From: JAJRZL01 sp964557855
Lineage (GTDB): Bacteria; Zixibacteria; MSB-5A5; GN15; FEB-12
Length of the DNA: 64,000 nucleotides
Assembly (NCBI GenBank): GCA_964557855.1
Contig: CAZLBP010000003.1
Span: 103,781 to 167,780 of the forward strand
Direction of reading: 5' to 3'
The first letter of the stretch is position 1, and the number at the start of each line of letters is the position of its first letter. Below, piece after piece: positions 1 to 7,731 of this stretch. The translations under genes and the position numbers were made by a program. The notes beneath the pieces are model-generated. The model was not told the DNA's origin. It searched no databases and was given only the letters and a program-made list of their open reading frames with translations.

Positions 1-60
1 GGATTCCCACCAATCGCGGTCAATCACAATGACGCAGGCCAGATGCCTGCTTCTCAACCA

Positions 61-120
61 CCCGGGTGGCGCACCCCTTGGTCTGTAATCTACTGCAATG
101 CCGGGTGGCGCACCCCTTGG
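61..120. repeat. Two REP-like units upstream of the transposase
   Basis: The core gggtggcgcacc occurs at 64-75 and again at 103-114, each followed by ccttgg. Between them lies ctgtaatctactgcaatg (83-100), which recurs with one mismatch at 204-221 and there ends in the ATG of the transposase gene. The inverse of the core lies just after that gene (762-773). This is the usual arrangement of REP sequences around a REP-associated transposase. The identity of the copies is seen directly; the role as transposase targets is inferred. Confidence 0.7.
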
Positions 121-218
121 GGTGCGTTTACAGTTCTAATTGACAAAGATGCGGACAAGAACGTCGGTAGCCCACCTTTCGACTTGCCCAAATCAGCGAG
201 AACCTGTAATCTACTGTA

Positions 219-746
219 ATGACCAAACTTCAGCGATACAATAATACGGGGTCGCCGAGATTCGTCACATTCTCCTGTTTCCATAATTACAACATCCTTA
301 AGACAGAAGTTGTGAAAGATCTCATTGTGGATAATATAGGGAATCTCCGTCAAGAGTATGGTTTCAAGCTATTTGGCTACGTAGTAATGCCTAACCATGT
401 TCATTTGGTGATGCTGCCACCGGATGATTTACTGCTTAGCCGAATAATCGGTCACCTCAAGTCCGTTTCTGCACGAGCAATCCTCAGTTTCTGGAGAAGT
501 CAAGGTTTGCAATTGTTCGAAAAGCTGAAAGTGACGAGGGATGGCAAGAGCCGTTATGCCCTATGGCAAAGGAGGTACTACGATCACAATTGTCGAACCA
601 GAGAAACCACTAGAGAGAAAATCACCTACTGTCACAACAATCCCGTCAAAAAAGGGCTTGTTGAAGAGCCCGGCGATTGGAGATGGTCAAGTTATCGATG
701 GTACCATGGCATGGTCGGCGTTCTACTCGAAATGGATGTTGAATAG
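219..746 (+). CDS. REP-associated tyrosine transposase (Y1/IS200-like)
   Basis: A protein of 175 residues, the normal size for the RAYT group of Y1 transposases. These are single-strand DNA nucleases that make a 5'-phosphotyrosine link and act on REP palindromes. The HUH metal site is visible as MPNHVHLV near residue 58. The catalytic tyrosine is in the segment ITYCHNNPVKKGLV near residue 137, followed by the family's DWRWSSY signature. No good ribosome binding site precedes the ATG, which instead lies at the end of an 18-base repeat copy (204-221). Inverted REP-like cores flank the gene. It appears intact and is probably a domesticated, single-copy gene rather than an active insertion sequence. 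It has no functional link with pdxS, which converges on it. Confidence 0.88.
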   Translation: MTKLQRYNNTGSPRFVTFSCFHNYNILKTEVVKDLIVDNIGNLRQEYGFKLFGYVVMPNHVHLVMLPPDDLLLSRIIGHLKSVSARAILSFWRSQGLQLFEKLKVTRDGKSRYALWQRRYYDHNCRTRETTREKITYCHNNPVKKGLVEEPGDWRWSSYRWYHGMVGVLLEMDVE

Positions 747-750
747 TCCC

Positions 751-773
751 GCACCGCAAGCGGTGCGCCACCC
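751..773. repeat. Inverted REP-like unit with hairpin
   Basis: A perfect hairpin gcaccgc-aa-gcggtgc (751-766) runs into ggtgcgccaccc (762-773), the exact reverse complement of the core found at 64-75 and 103-114. The transposase gene is therefore bracketed by inverted copies. Confidence 0.7.
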
Positions 774-783
774 GTCAATCAAC

Positions 784-809
784 AAAAAAAGCAGGCCTTC
801 GGCCTGCTT
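784..809 (-). terminator. Rho-independent terminator of pdxS
   Basis: On the minus strand, a stem of nine pairs (aagcaggcc / ggcctgctt, 789-797 with 801-809) has a three-base loop and is followed by seven T residues (790-784 on the plus strand are A). It sits 27 bases beyond the pdxS stop codon, so it is well placed to end that transcript. Confidence 0.88.
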
Positions 810-836
810 CAATGTCACATTTCACTATTTCAGTAT

Positions 837-1718
837 CTACCGCGTCTGCAGCAACTCCTCCTTCGGAATCGCATCCGCCTGGATGCCCTTCATGGCCCCA
901 CCCAAACCACGCGATGCTTCAGCGACCAGAGCCGCATCCTGATAGTGCGTCGTGGCACTCACGATCGCCTTGCCGCGCTTCTCCGGATTGTCGGATTTGA
1001 AAATGCCGGAACCGACAAAGACCGCCTCCGCCCCAAGAAACATGCACAGCGCCGCATCGGCCGGAGTAGCAATGCCACCGGCTGCAAAATTCGGCACCGG
1101 CAACTTGCCCAGCTCGACCACTTTCTGCACGAGCTCTACAGGCACCTGCAACTCCTTGGCTACCGTGTACAATTCGTCTTTAGATCGAACCGTCAACGCC
1201 TTCATGGCCGCATTGATCTCGCGTAGATGCCGCACCGCATGGGACACATCGCCCGTCCCGGCCTCACCTTTCGTACGAATCATCGCCGCACCCTCAGCAA
1301 TGCGACGCAGCGCCTCGCCCAGGTTGCGACAGCCGCACACGAACGGGACCTTGAACGGCCACTTGTCAACGTGATGCTTGTTGTCGGCCGGCGTAAGCAC
1401 CTCGGACTCATCGATAAAATCAACTTCCAGCGACTCGAGCACCCGCGCTTCGGCAAAATGACCGATACGGCACTTGGCCATCACCGGTATCGTCACCGTC
1501 CGCTTGATGTTCTCGATCACGTCCGGATCCGCCATGCGTGCCACCCCGCCGTCGGCCCGTATATCCGATGGCACCCGTTCCAGGGCCATCACCGCGGCCG
1601 CACCGCTGTTCTCGGCGATTTTCGCCTGCTCGGCCGAGGTAACATCCATTATCACCCCGCCCTTGAGCATTTCCGCCAGCCCGACTTTGACTTTGTATTG
1701 TTTATCCGAGAAATTCAT
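837..1718 (-). CDS. pdxS: Pyridoxal 5'-phosphate synthase lyase subunit PdxS
   Basis: A 293-residue TIM-barrel enzyme that makes pyridoxal phosphate from ribose 5-phosphate, glyceraldehyde 3-phosphate and ammonia. The segments VIMDV, VMAKCRIGH (with the substrate-binding lysine) and RTKGEAGTG match the family's active-site positions, as does the C-terminal GSGIFKSDNP. The frame stays open upstream, but the family begins at the ATG at 1718, which has AAGGAC a few bases before it; an earlier start would add 48 unrelated residues. The glutaminase partner PdxT, which supplies ammonia and is often adjacent, is not next door and not in this window. A strong terminator follows. Confidence 0.97.
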   Translation of the reverse strand: MNFSDKQYKVKVGLAEMLKGGVIMDVTSAEQAKIAENSGAAAVMALERVPSDIRADGGVARMADPDVIENIKRTVTIPVMAKCRIGHFAEARVLESLEVDFIDESEVLTPADNKHHVDKWPFKVPFVCGCRNLGEALRRIAEGAAMIRTKGEAGTGDVSHAVRHLREINAAMKALTVRSKDELYTVAKELQVPVELVQKVVELGKLPVPNFAAGGIATPADAALCMFLGAEAVFVGSGIFKSDNPEKRGKAIVSATTHYQDAALVAEASRGLGGAMKGIQADAIPKEELLQTR

Positions 1719-1974
1719 CACCGTGTCCTTTAATCTAGCGCCCGGCATCAGGCATATATTGTAACAATCGAGTCCCGGTGCCCGTTCCGTCACGCGACGG
1801 TCAGTGGCCTTTCCGGGAAACTTCCAAACCCTAATATAATTCGGAAGGGGGCTCGCATACAAGCCCCAAAATCAATCGCAGAGACTCTCGGCGGCGGGCA
1901 GGATCGGCGGTACTCGGCGAGACGCCGACAGCAGAGTTAAGTTCGTGTTTCCGGCTCAGTGATAAGCCGAGCTG

Positions 1975-2385
1975 CTAGCGACCTTTCTTGCGGTATTTGC
2001 CGAAATGCTGCCGGGTCAGCGCCTTCTTAAAAGAGTCCTCTTGCTGCTCCCAGAAACCGCGTAACTGACAATCGCCATATTGATCACAGGCGCAATTATC
2101 CGATTCTGTGCACAGATTCAAATGTACGGGACCGTCAATGGCTTCAATGACGTCCAAAAATGTGACCTCCTTCGGTTGGTGAGCCAGCCGATAGCCGCCG
2201 GTGACACCCTGGTACGAAACCAGAATACCGGCCCGGGTCAAGTCCTTCAAAATCTTGGCCAGGAATTCCCGAGGTACCGATTCCGCCTCCGAAATGGAAT
2301 TGATCGAGCCCAGCTTCCCTGACGGCAGGTTGGAGATATGCCTGATGGCGCGAAGGGCGTAGTCTGACTTTCTTGACAATCTCAT
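1975..2385 (-). CDS. Rrf2-family transcriptional regulator
   Basis: A 136-residue winged-helix regulator starting MRLSRKSDYALRAIRHI, typical of the Rrf2 family (IscR, NsrR, RsrR). Near residues 92-107 it carries four cysteines with spacing C-x5-C-x-C-x5-C (LCTESDNCACDQYGDC), so three or four could hold an iron-sulfur cluster as in IscR or NsrR. The ATG at 2385 has AAGGAC upstream. It diverges from an operon for an A-type iron-sulfur carrier and a ferredoxin, so control of iron-sulfur assembly is the simplest reading. Nitric oxide or redox sensing remains possible. Confidence 0.9.
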   Translation of the reverse strand: MRLSRKSDYALRAIRHISNLPSGKLGSINSISEAESVPREFLAKILKDLTRAGILVSYQGVTGGYRLAHQPKEVTFLDVIEAIDGPVHLNLCTESDNCACDQYGDCQLRGFWEQQEDSFKKALTRQHFGKYRKKGR

Positions 2386-2467
2386 TGCACATGTCCTTCA
2401 TTGAGGGTTCTCGGTTTCACACTCTATACTTCCGGCAAAAAAGATCGTTCGCTCTTTCTTACCTTAC

Positions 2468-2503
2468 TGGACCTATTATACGATAAAAGATGGTGATAGT
2501 CCA
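2468..2503 (-). promoter_or_regulatory. Rrf2 gene promoter with dyad, possible operator
   Basis: On the minus strand, TGGACT (2503-2498) and TATAAT (2480-2475) are spaced by 17 bases. The same stretch is bounded by an inverted repeat, tggacctat (2468-2476) against atagtcca (2496-2503), with one base of slippage. A dyad covering the -35 and -10 region would suit autorepression by the Rrf2 protein. This is inference from sequence alone. Confidence 0.4.
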
Positions 2504-2742
2504 CAAAAAAATCGACCGCGAACTAATATTTTCTTTGTTCAGCCATCTTGTCCAGTTTTATTGTGCGCCTTGTGCCTGGTCCTCCCGGAAACAGTACTAA
2601 TATGAGCCACGGACTCACCTATGTCAAAATGATTTTTCTCCGGAACAAATCCACACAAATTTAGTTAAGAATATCGATGCGGAAAGATCAACCGGCAGTA
2701 GTTCTGATAACTAATTAAAAGATAACGAGTAAGGAGAGCAAC

Positions 2743-3102
2743 ATGTCTCAACCTGCCAATACACAGCCGACCGAGCAGATCGTCAATATGACACCGGATG
2801 CCGTCCAGGAAGTGAAACGGCTTATGAACGCCGAGAAGGAAAAGCCCCATTACCTGCGGCTCGGTATTGCCGCCGGCGGCTGCTCTGGCATGAGCTACAC
2901 CATGGCCTTCGATAACGACAAAGGCGAATTTGACCGCGAATTCGATTTTGACGGTCTCAAGGTGCTGGTGGACCTGAAGGCCCTCATGTACCTGTCAGGA
3001 ACGACCGTGGAGTTCCAGACCGGACTCATGGGCGGCGGCTTCAATTTCAGCAATCCCAACGCCAAACGCTCCTGCGGTTGCGGTTCGTCCTTCACTTGCT
3101 AA
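2743..3102 (+). CDS. A-type iron-sulfur carrier (IscA/ErpA/SufA family)
   Basis: A 119-residue protein of the HesB/IscA family, which takes a nascent iron-sulfur cluster from the scaffold and passes it to target proteins. The three cluster-binding cysteines are present in AGGCSGMSY (residue about 47) and SCGCGSSF near the C-terminus. The first 15 residues are a non-conserved extension. AAGGAG precedes the ATG. It is followed after 3 bases by the DUF2480-like gene and then by a ferredoxin, and it diverges from the Rrf2 regulator. No IscS or IscU is in the window, so the scaffold system must lie elsewhere. The sequence does not separate ErpA from IscA or SufA. Confidence 0.93.
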   Translation: MSQPANTQPTEQIVNMTPDAVQEVKRLMNAEKEKPHYLRLGIAAGGCSGMSYTMAFDNDKGEFDREFDFDGLKVLVDLKALMYLSGTTVEFQTGLMGGGFNFSNPNAKRSCGCGSSFTC

Positions 3103-3105
3103 CAA

Positions 3106-3372
3106 ATGTCACTCGAAGTCGTTGAACTGGAGCAGTTTATAAAAAACGGCCCGTTCCTCGAAGATGTGTTTGTAAATAGCATCAGGGAACACGATTGGCA
3201 CAAGTACAACAATTCCAAGGTCCTTGTCAGAGGCTGTCAGAGCACCGTTGTCCCGCCTTGGGCTTACATGATGATTACCGCCCAACTGACCGGATTCGCC
3301 AAATCAGTTCGCTTCGGAAACGAACACGATAATATCGTTGTCTTCCGCCGGAAAGTTGAAACTCCGCAGTAG
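3106..3372 (+). CDS. Short DUF2480-like protein
   Basis: An 88-residue protein. The segments FIKNGPFLEDVFVNSIREHDW and VPPWAYMMITAQL resemble the N-terminal and middle part of DUF2480, a family of unknown function usually nearly twice this length and often found beside SUF genes in Bacteroidetes. One cysteine (RGCQS) is present. The start lies 3 bases after the preceding stop without its own clear ribosome binding site, so it is probably translated by coupling. The family match is from memory of its motifs and should be tested by profile search. Confidence 0.7.
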   Translation: MSLEVVELEQFIKNGPFLEDVFVNSIREHDWHKYNNSKVLVRGCQSTVVPPWAYMMITAQLTGFAKSVRFGNEHDNIVVFRRKVETPQ

Positions 3373-3430
3373 CCCGGAACGGTTAATACGTCAAAGAAGC
3401 TGTTGAATCAGGGAGGTTTTATTTATATTT

Positions 3431-3757
3431 ATGAGTATGCCAAAGATCAAATTCTTGCCTCAGAATGTCGAAGTAGACGTACCGGAAGGTACCGCTATTC
3501 TTGATGCCGCTCTGGACAATAATATTCAGATCGACCATAACTGCGGCGGAAATTGTGCCTGCTCGACTTGTCACGTCATTATTAACGAAGGATACGACAC
3601 CCTCAATCCGGTGACCGAAGATGAAGAAGACATGCTCGATGAAGCTGAAGGTCTGACCGACACCTCGCGGCTGGCATGTCAGAGCAAAGTGAAGTCCGAT
3701 TTGGTAGTTACTATCCCGGAAAAAGAATCCCTCTGGGACGAAGACGACGTTTTCTAG
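3431..3757 (+). CDS. 2Fe-2S ferredoxin, ISC/adrenodoxin type
   Basis: A 108-residue electron-transfer protein of the adrenodoxin-like plant-type ferredoxin class. The cluster ligands appear as CGGNCACSTC (C-x5-C-x2-C, with one extra cysteine) and a later cysteine in RLACQ. The region between is acidic (TEDEEDMLDEAEG), which is the docking face in ISC ferredoxins. GGGAGG at 3411-3416 lies a rather long 14 bases before the ATG at 3431; a second ATG at 3437 is also possible. Its place behind the A-type carrier suggests it supplies electrons for cluster assembly. Confidence 0.92.
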   Translation: MSMPKIKFLPQNVEVDVPEGTAILDAALDNNIQIDHNCGGNCACSTCHVIINEGYDTLNPVTEDEEDMLDEAEGLTDTSRLACQSKVKSDLVVTIPEKESLWDEDDVF

Positions 3758-3895
3758 TCGAGACTTGACCACAGAAACCTCAGAGCAAGCTCTACAGCCG
3801 CCTTCTGACTTACATATTCCGCCCTCAACCATAAAACCCTCCCCGTAACTGCCGATAAATCACTCAAATACACTGATCTTGGGGAAATATCGGCC

Positions 3896-4660
3896 GTGGC
3901 GACAGTTTACCATCCCAGCGGTTATTCATTGGTTGAGCTCCTGGTGGTTATCATCATCGTGGGAGTTCTGGCGTCGGTCACGCTGACGTCACTGAACAAC
4001 GCCAACGACGTCAGCAAGACCGAAGAAACCAAAGCCGAGCTGCAACAGTTAGCCTGGGCCATTGCCGGCAACCCCGACCAGGTATCACACGGCATCAGAA
4101 CTGACTTCGGTTACGTCGGAGACGTCGGGGCACTGCCTCCCAATCTCGATGCCCTGGTCGAAAACCCCGGAGGTTACAGTACCTGGGATGGGCCATATAT
4201 TCACGATGATTTTTACCCGTCCCCAACAGCTGCTGCCACCGAATACAAGCTCGACGCCTGGGGAGCAGACTATGATTTCTCAGGCGGCATTCAGATTTCC
4301 GCCAATGCCGGCGGTTCACAAATCACTCAACAAATCGCCGGCTCTGCCGACGATCTCCTCAACAACTCCGTCACGCTTGTTGTCCTCGACCTCGACCACA
4401 GCCCTCCCGGAGACGACTATAAGGACTCCGTCGACTGTGTGCTGACTTACCCCAACGGTTCCGGATCGACAACGTCTCTGACGGGCAACCCTGACGCGAG
4501 CGGCTTTTTGGAATACTCAGCGATCCCGATCGGCCAGCATCTGTTGCGGCTGATTTACGTCCCTACCGGCGACACCCTGACCCGCTATATCACTGTCATG
4601 CCGGGCCACGATTACTACGCAGAAGTGAATCTTCCGGACAACCTCTGGCCGGAGAACTGA
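3896..4660 (+). CDS. GspG-like pseudopilin 1 with C-terminal beta domain
   Basis: A 254-residue protein with a short prepilin leader ending in SG, then YSLVELLVVIIIVGVLASV, the class III signal cut and methylated by prepilin peptidase, with the conserved glutamate at +5. Residues up to about 140 resemble the major pseudopilin GspG (DFGYVGDVGALPPNLDAL, GGYSTWDGPY, LDAWG). Residues from about 159 form a domain like the regulatory beta-sandwich of carboxypeptidases, with GFLEYSAIPIGQHLL. The start is GTG with GGGGAA ten bases upstream. It is the first of four paralogues in one operon and has no secretion ATPase or secretin nearby. Residue +1 is tyrosine rather than the usual phenylalanine. Confidence 0.85.
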   Translation: MATVYHPSGYSLVELLVVIIIVGVLASVTLTSLNNANDVSKTEETKAELQQLAWAIAGNPDQVSHGIRTDFGYVGDVGALPPNLDALVENPGGYSTWDGPYIHDDFYPSPTAAATEYKLDAWGADYDFSGGIQISANAGGSQITQQIAGSADDLLNNSVTLVVLDLDHSPPGDDYKDSVDCVLTYPNGSGSTTSLTGNPDASGFLEYSAIPIGQHLLRLIYVPTGDTLTRYITVMPGHDYYAEVNLPDNLWPEN

Positions 4661-4685
4661 TACGAAAGACAGAGACAGGAATGAC

Positions 4686-6494
4686 ATGCGCCAACTGCAA
4701 CAAGACAGCGGCTTCAGCCTGATTGAACTCACAGTGGTCATCGTAGTGGTCGGGATACTCCTTACGATGGCCATGCAGTCTGTCAATGTGCTCGTGAGGG
4801 ACTCCCGAAGAACGGCCACGGAGCGAGAAATGGAGATGCTCGCTCATGCCATCGTCGGTCGGCCCGACATCACGACCGACGGCTACCGCTCCGATTTCGG
4901 ATACGTCGGCGATGTCGGCGCCTTTCCCCCCGACCTCCAGGCACTGTATGAGAACCCCGGAGGCTACGCCACATGGGACGGACCGTATCTCCCTCCACGA
5001 ATCGCCCAGGACTCGAACGGTTTCAAACTCGACGAATGGGGCGCCCCGTACACATACACCGGCGGCCTGACGATTACGTCCACCGGCAGCGGCAATTTCA
5101 TCACCAGGAAGATTGCCGACGACCTTGATGACTATCTCTGCAATACACTCAATGGCAACATCGAGGATGTCAATGGCAACCCGCCCGGAAACATCTACAC
5201 GGATTCCATTGCGATTAAGTGTACTCGCCCCGACGGGACCGGCGGGCTTGAAATCAGTACATATGCCCCGGATTCAGCCGGCGCTTTTGTGCTCGACTCG
5301 GTACCGGTCGGTCGACACCGCCTGCTTATCATATACGAGCCTGCAGCGGATACGCTTGTTCGATATGCCACGATTCTGCCGCGGCACCGAGAGCCGAAAA
5401 CGTATCGTTTCGCTTTCGCGTACTTCCCTGATGTCGAATCGTCGGGAACCGGGAGAAAATGCGAACTGATCGTGCAGTCCGACCGGGTCCCGGCAGACCT
5501 GAACGACTTTCCCGTCCTGCTGACAGAACAAAACCTCCCGGCCGAGATGCTCGATGCCGACGGCGCCCATCCCGCGCTCGATGGTGGTTATGACATATGG
5601 TTTTCCGCCGACGCCGTCGGCTCGACCCGCCTCCCCTGCCGGATCATCAGCTTCGTAACCCATAACGACCCGGCTGCTGCTGATGTCGAAATTTGGGTCC
5701 GCTTGCCTTCTATAGCCGGCGCAGCCAATACCCCCTTCTGGGTCTGGTACAACAGCGGCGACACCTTGTTGGCAAGCGAATCCGAACCATACGGCGCCCA
5801 GGCCGTCTGGGATTCAAATTTCGTTGTCATCCACCATCTGTCCGAAGATCCGACTGATCCGGCTCCTCAGTATTTCGATGCCACCGCTAACGACAACGAC
5901 GGTACAGCTTATGGCTCCATGTCCTCCGGCAACCAGAAGCCCGGTCAGATCGGCGGCTGCATGGACTTCGACGGCAACAACGATTATGTCCGGATTCCGA
6001 GCAACGGTGTGACGGTCACCCAATATGACATTACTATGGAAGGTTGGATATATCTTGAGAACCCCGGCGGCGACCAGAATCTGTTTCAACGAGGCTCCAA
6101 CTACGCCCTGTGGGAAATCCGGGGTGGCGGTACACCGTACAACGTCTTCAATAACGGCACCTGGCAAAAATTCAATTTCGGCCACAACGCCGCCTGGTTC
6201 CTGAATGACTGGCACTATGTTGCCTGTACCTACGACGGCTTGATGGTGAAGACATACATCAACGGCCAACCGGACCGAACTTACCCCTATACCAGTCCCC
6301 TGGACCCCTATCGCAACAACTACGATCTCGGGATAGGCGCCAACGCCGGTTGGAACACCGCTTACCTCAATGGACGAGCTGATGAAATCCGGGTCTCGAA
6401 GTCGGTCCGCACACCCGAGTGGATTGAAGCTTCCTTCAACACCCAAAGCAGTCCCGGAACATTTATCGTACCGGGTACTCCCGAGACGCCATAG
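4686..6494 (+). CDS. Pseudopilin 2 fused to DUF2341 and LamG domains
   Basis: A 602-residue protein. It starts with a prepilin signal (SGFSLIELTVVIVVVGILL) and a GspG-like core to about residue 140. The beta domain shared with its neighbours follows (155-238). A DUF2341-like domain spans about 256-380 (LNDFPVLL, WYNSGDTL) and a concanavalin-like LamG/Laminin_G_3 domain about 398-581 (GGCMDFDGNNDYV, GWIYLENPGG, DEIRVSKSVRTPEWIEASF). The last two domains are usually found in secreted glycan-binding or adhesive proteins. Such a large cargo on a pseudopilin points to a tip or decorated position in a filament. AGGA lies 5 bases before the ATG at 4686; another ATG at 4681 is out of frame. It starts 25 bases after gene 1. 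Confidence 0.85.
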   Translation: MRQLQQDSGFSLIELTVVIVVVGILLTMAMQSVNVLVRDSRRTATEREMEMLAHAIVGRPDITTDGYRSDFGYVGDVGAFPPDLQALYENPGGYATWDGPYLPPRIAQDSNGFKLDEWGAPYTYTGGLTITSTGSGNFITRKIADDLDDYLCNTLNGNIEDVNGNPPGNIYTDSIAIKCTRPDGTGGLEISTYAPDSAGAFVLDSVPVGRHRLLIIYEPAADTLVRYATILPRHREPKTYRFAFAYFPDVESSGTGRKCELIVQSDRVPADLNDFPVLLTEQNLPAEMLDADGAHPALDGGYDIWFSADAVGSTRLPCRIISFVTHNDPAAADVEIWVRLPSIAGAANTPFWVWYNSGDTLLASESEPYGAQAVWDSNFVVIHHLSEDPTDPAPQYFDATANDNDGTAYGSMSSGNQKPGQIGGCMDFDGNNDYVRIPSNGVTVTQYDITMEGWIYLENPGGDQNLFQRGSNYALWEIRGGGTPYNVFNNGTWQKFNFGHNAAWFLNDWHYVACTYDGLMVKTYINGQPDRTYPYTSPLDPYRNNYDLGIGANAGWNTAYLNGRADEIRVSKSVRTPEWIEASFNTQSSPGTFIVPGTPETP

Positions 6495-6504
6495 AAGAGT
6501 TGCA

Positions 6505-7731
6505 ATGAAAACCACGGAAAATATTAACAATCGTCACAGCATTTGCTGTTCAAGTTCCTCTTCCAGCGGCATCACCCTCATCGAACTGGTACTCACGATC
6601 GTCCTGATGGGCATCCTTGTCACGGTCACCTTCCGGTCCGCCGGCTACGTCGACTTCACATCCAAAACCGAAGAAACAAAACAGGAAATGGACATGCTGG
6701 CCGAAGCCATAGTCGGCAACCCCGAGCTGCACAACAACGGTGTCCGCACTGATTTCGGATACATCGGCGACGTCGGTTCTCTGCCGCCTAATCTGGACGC
6801 TCTGGTGCAGAATCCCGGCGGCTACAGTACGTGGCAAGGGCCCTACTTTGCCAGGCGCTTCTCTCAGATTACCGATGATCATAGAAAGAACGCCTGGGGC
6901 AAAGCGTATGCCTACAGCGCCGGTACCACCGTCAGCTCCCCCCCGGATACCTTACCCGGCGGCGGCTGCAGCGGCGTGACGGTCACCGGCGAAATCGTGA
7001 AGACCTACGCCAACTCCACCGGCGATCTCCTTCGTAACCGGGTTCGCGGAACTATTCTGGATCTCGACGGCACCCCGCCCGGCGCCATCCACTGCGACTC
7101 GCTTCTTATTCGCCTCACTATCCCCAACGGCATCGGAGGTACGCTGGTCAAGAATTCCAACACGGACATCGGAGGGTTTTTTCAGTTCGATTCCATTCCC
7201 ATCGGCAATCATGACCTGGAGATCATATATGAACCGGACGTGGACACTCTCAGGCGGTTCGTTTCCGTGTTGCCCAATTCCGCACTTCACAGGCAATATC
7301 GGTTGTCTGAAAACGTCTGGTTTGATACTTCCGGTGCCAGCGGAGGAGGCGGCATTGAGAAACTTGCCAGCTCCGATTCGCTCTACGCCGACTGCCACGG
7401 CTTCTTTTTCTGGATTACCAATACCGCCGATACGACCATCAGAGTCGATTCGGTTTCACTCACCTGGTCCTCACCGACCGCCTACTACCGCTATGTGAAA
7501 TGGAACGGCTCCACTGTCTTCAATCGGACCAATCCAAAAGCTGCGTCGGGAGAGACAGTCTCTCTCTCGAGCACACAGACCATCTCCTCCGGTCAGAACC
7601 TCAGAGTCGATTTCGACTTCTTCAAGTCCCAGCCCACCGGCGGCCCCGATGTTGATATGAATAACACTGCATTTACGGTCGACTTCTTCATCGGCGCACC
7701 TCTCAATGTCAGCACTGGAGGCTGCCCATGA
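6505..7731 (+). CDS. Pseudopilin 3 with two C-terminal beta domains
   Basis: A 408-residue protein starting at the ATG at 6505, ten bases after the previous stop. The frame is open further upstream inside gene 2, but a leader is only complete from here. The leader is unusual, with two cysteines and a run of six serines before GITLIELVLTIVLMGILV. The GspG-like core (DFGYIGDVGSLPPNLDAL, GGYSTWQGPY, NAWG) is followed by the shared beta domain at about 182-265. An extra C-terminal region of about 125 residues, rich in serine and threonine, reads as a beta-sandwich but matches no family I recognise. Residue +1 is isoleucine. Confidence 0.82.
   Translation: MKTTENINNRHSICCSSSSSSGITLIELVLTIVLMGILVTVTFRSAGYVDFTSKTEETKQEMDMLAEAIVGNPELHNNGVRTDFGYIGDVGSLPPNLDALVQNPGGYSTWQGPYFARRFSQITDDHRKNAWGKAYAYSAGTTVSSPPDTLPGGGCSGVTVTGEIVKTYANSTGDLLRNRVRGTILDLDGTPPGAIHCDSLLIRLTIPNGIGGTLVKNSNTDIGGFFQFDSIPIGNHDLEIIYEPDVDTLRRFVSVLPNSALHRQYRLSENVWFDTSGASGGGGIEKLASSDSLYADCHGFFFWITNTADTTIRVDSVSLTWSSPTAYYRYVKWNGSTVFNRTNPKAASGETVSLSSTQTISSGQNLRVDFDFFKSQPTGGPDVDMNNTAFTVDFFIGAPLNVSTGGCP

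Noticed and set aside
541..942. 133-codon frame overlapping the transposase and the pdxS 3' end
   Set aside because: It covers the terminator hairpin and the end of pdxS in another frame; both flanking genes are secure.
1719..1862. N-terminal extension of PdxS
   Set aside because: The extra 48 residues are not part of the family, and the ATG at 1718 has its own ribosome binding site.
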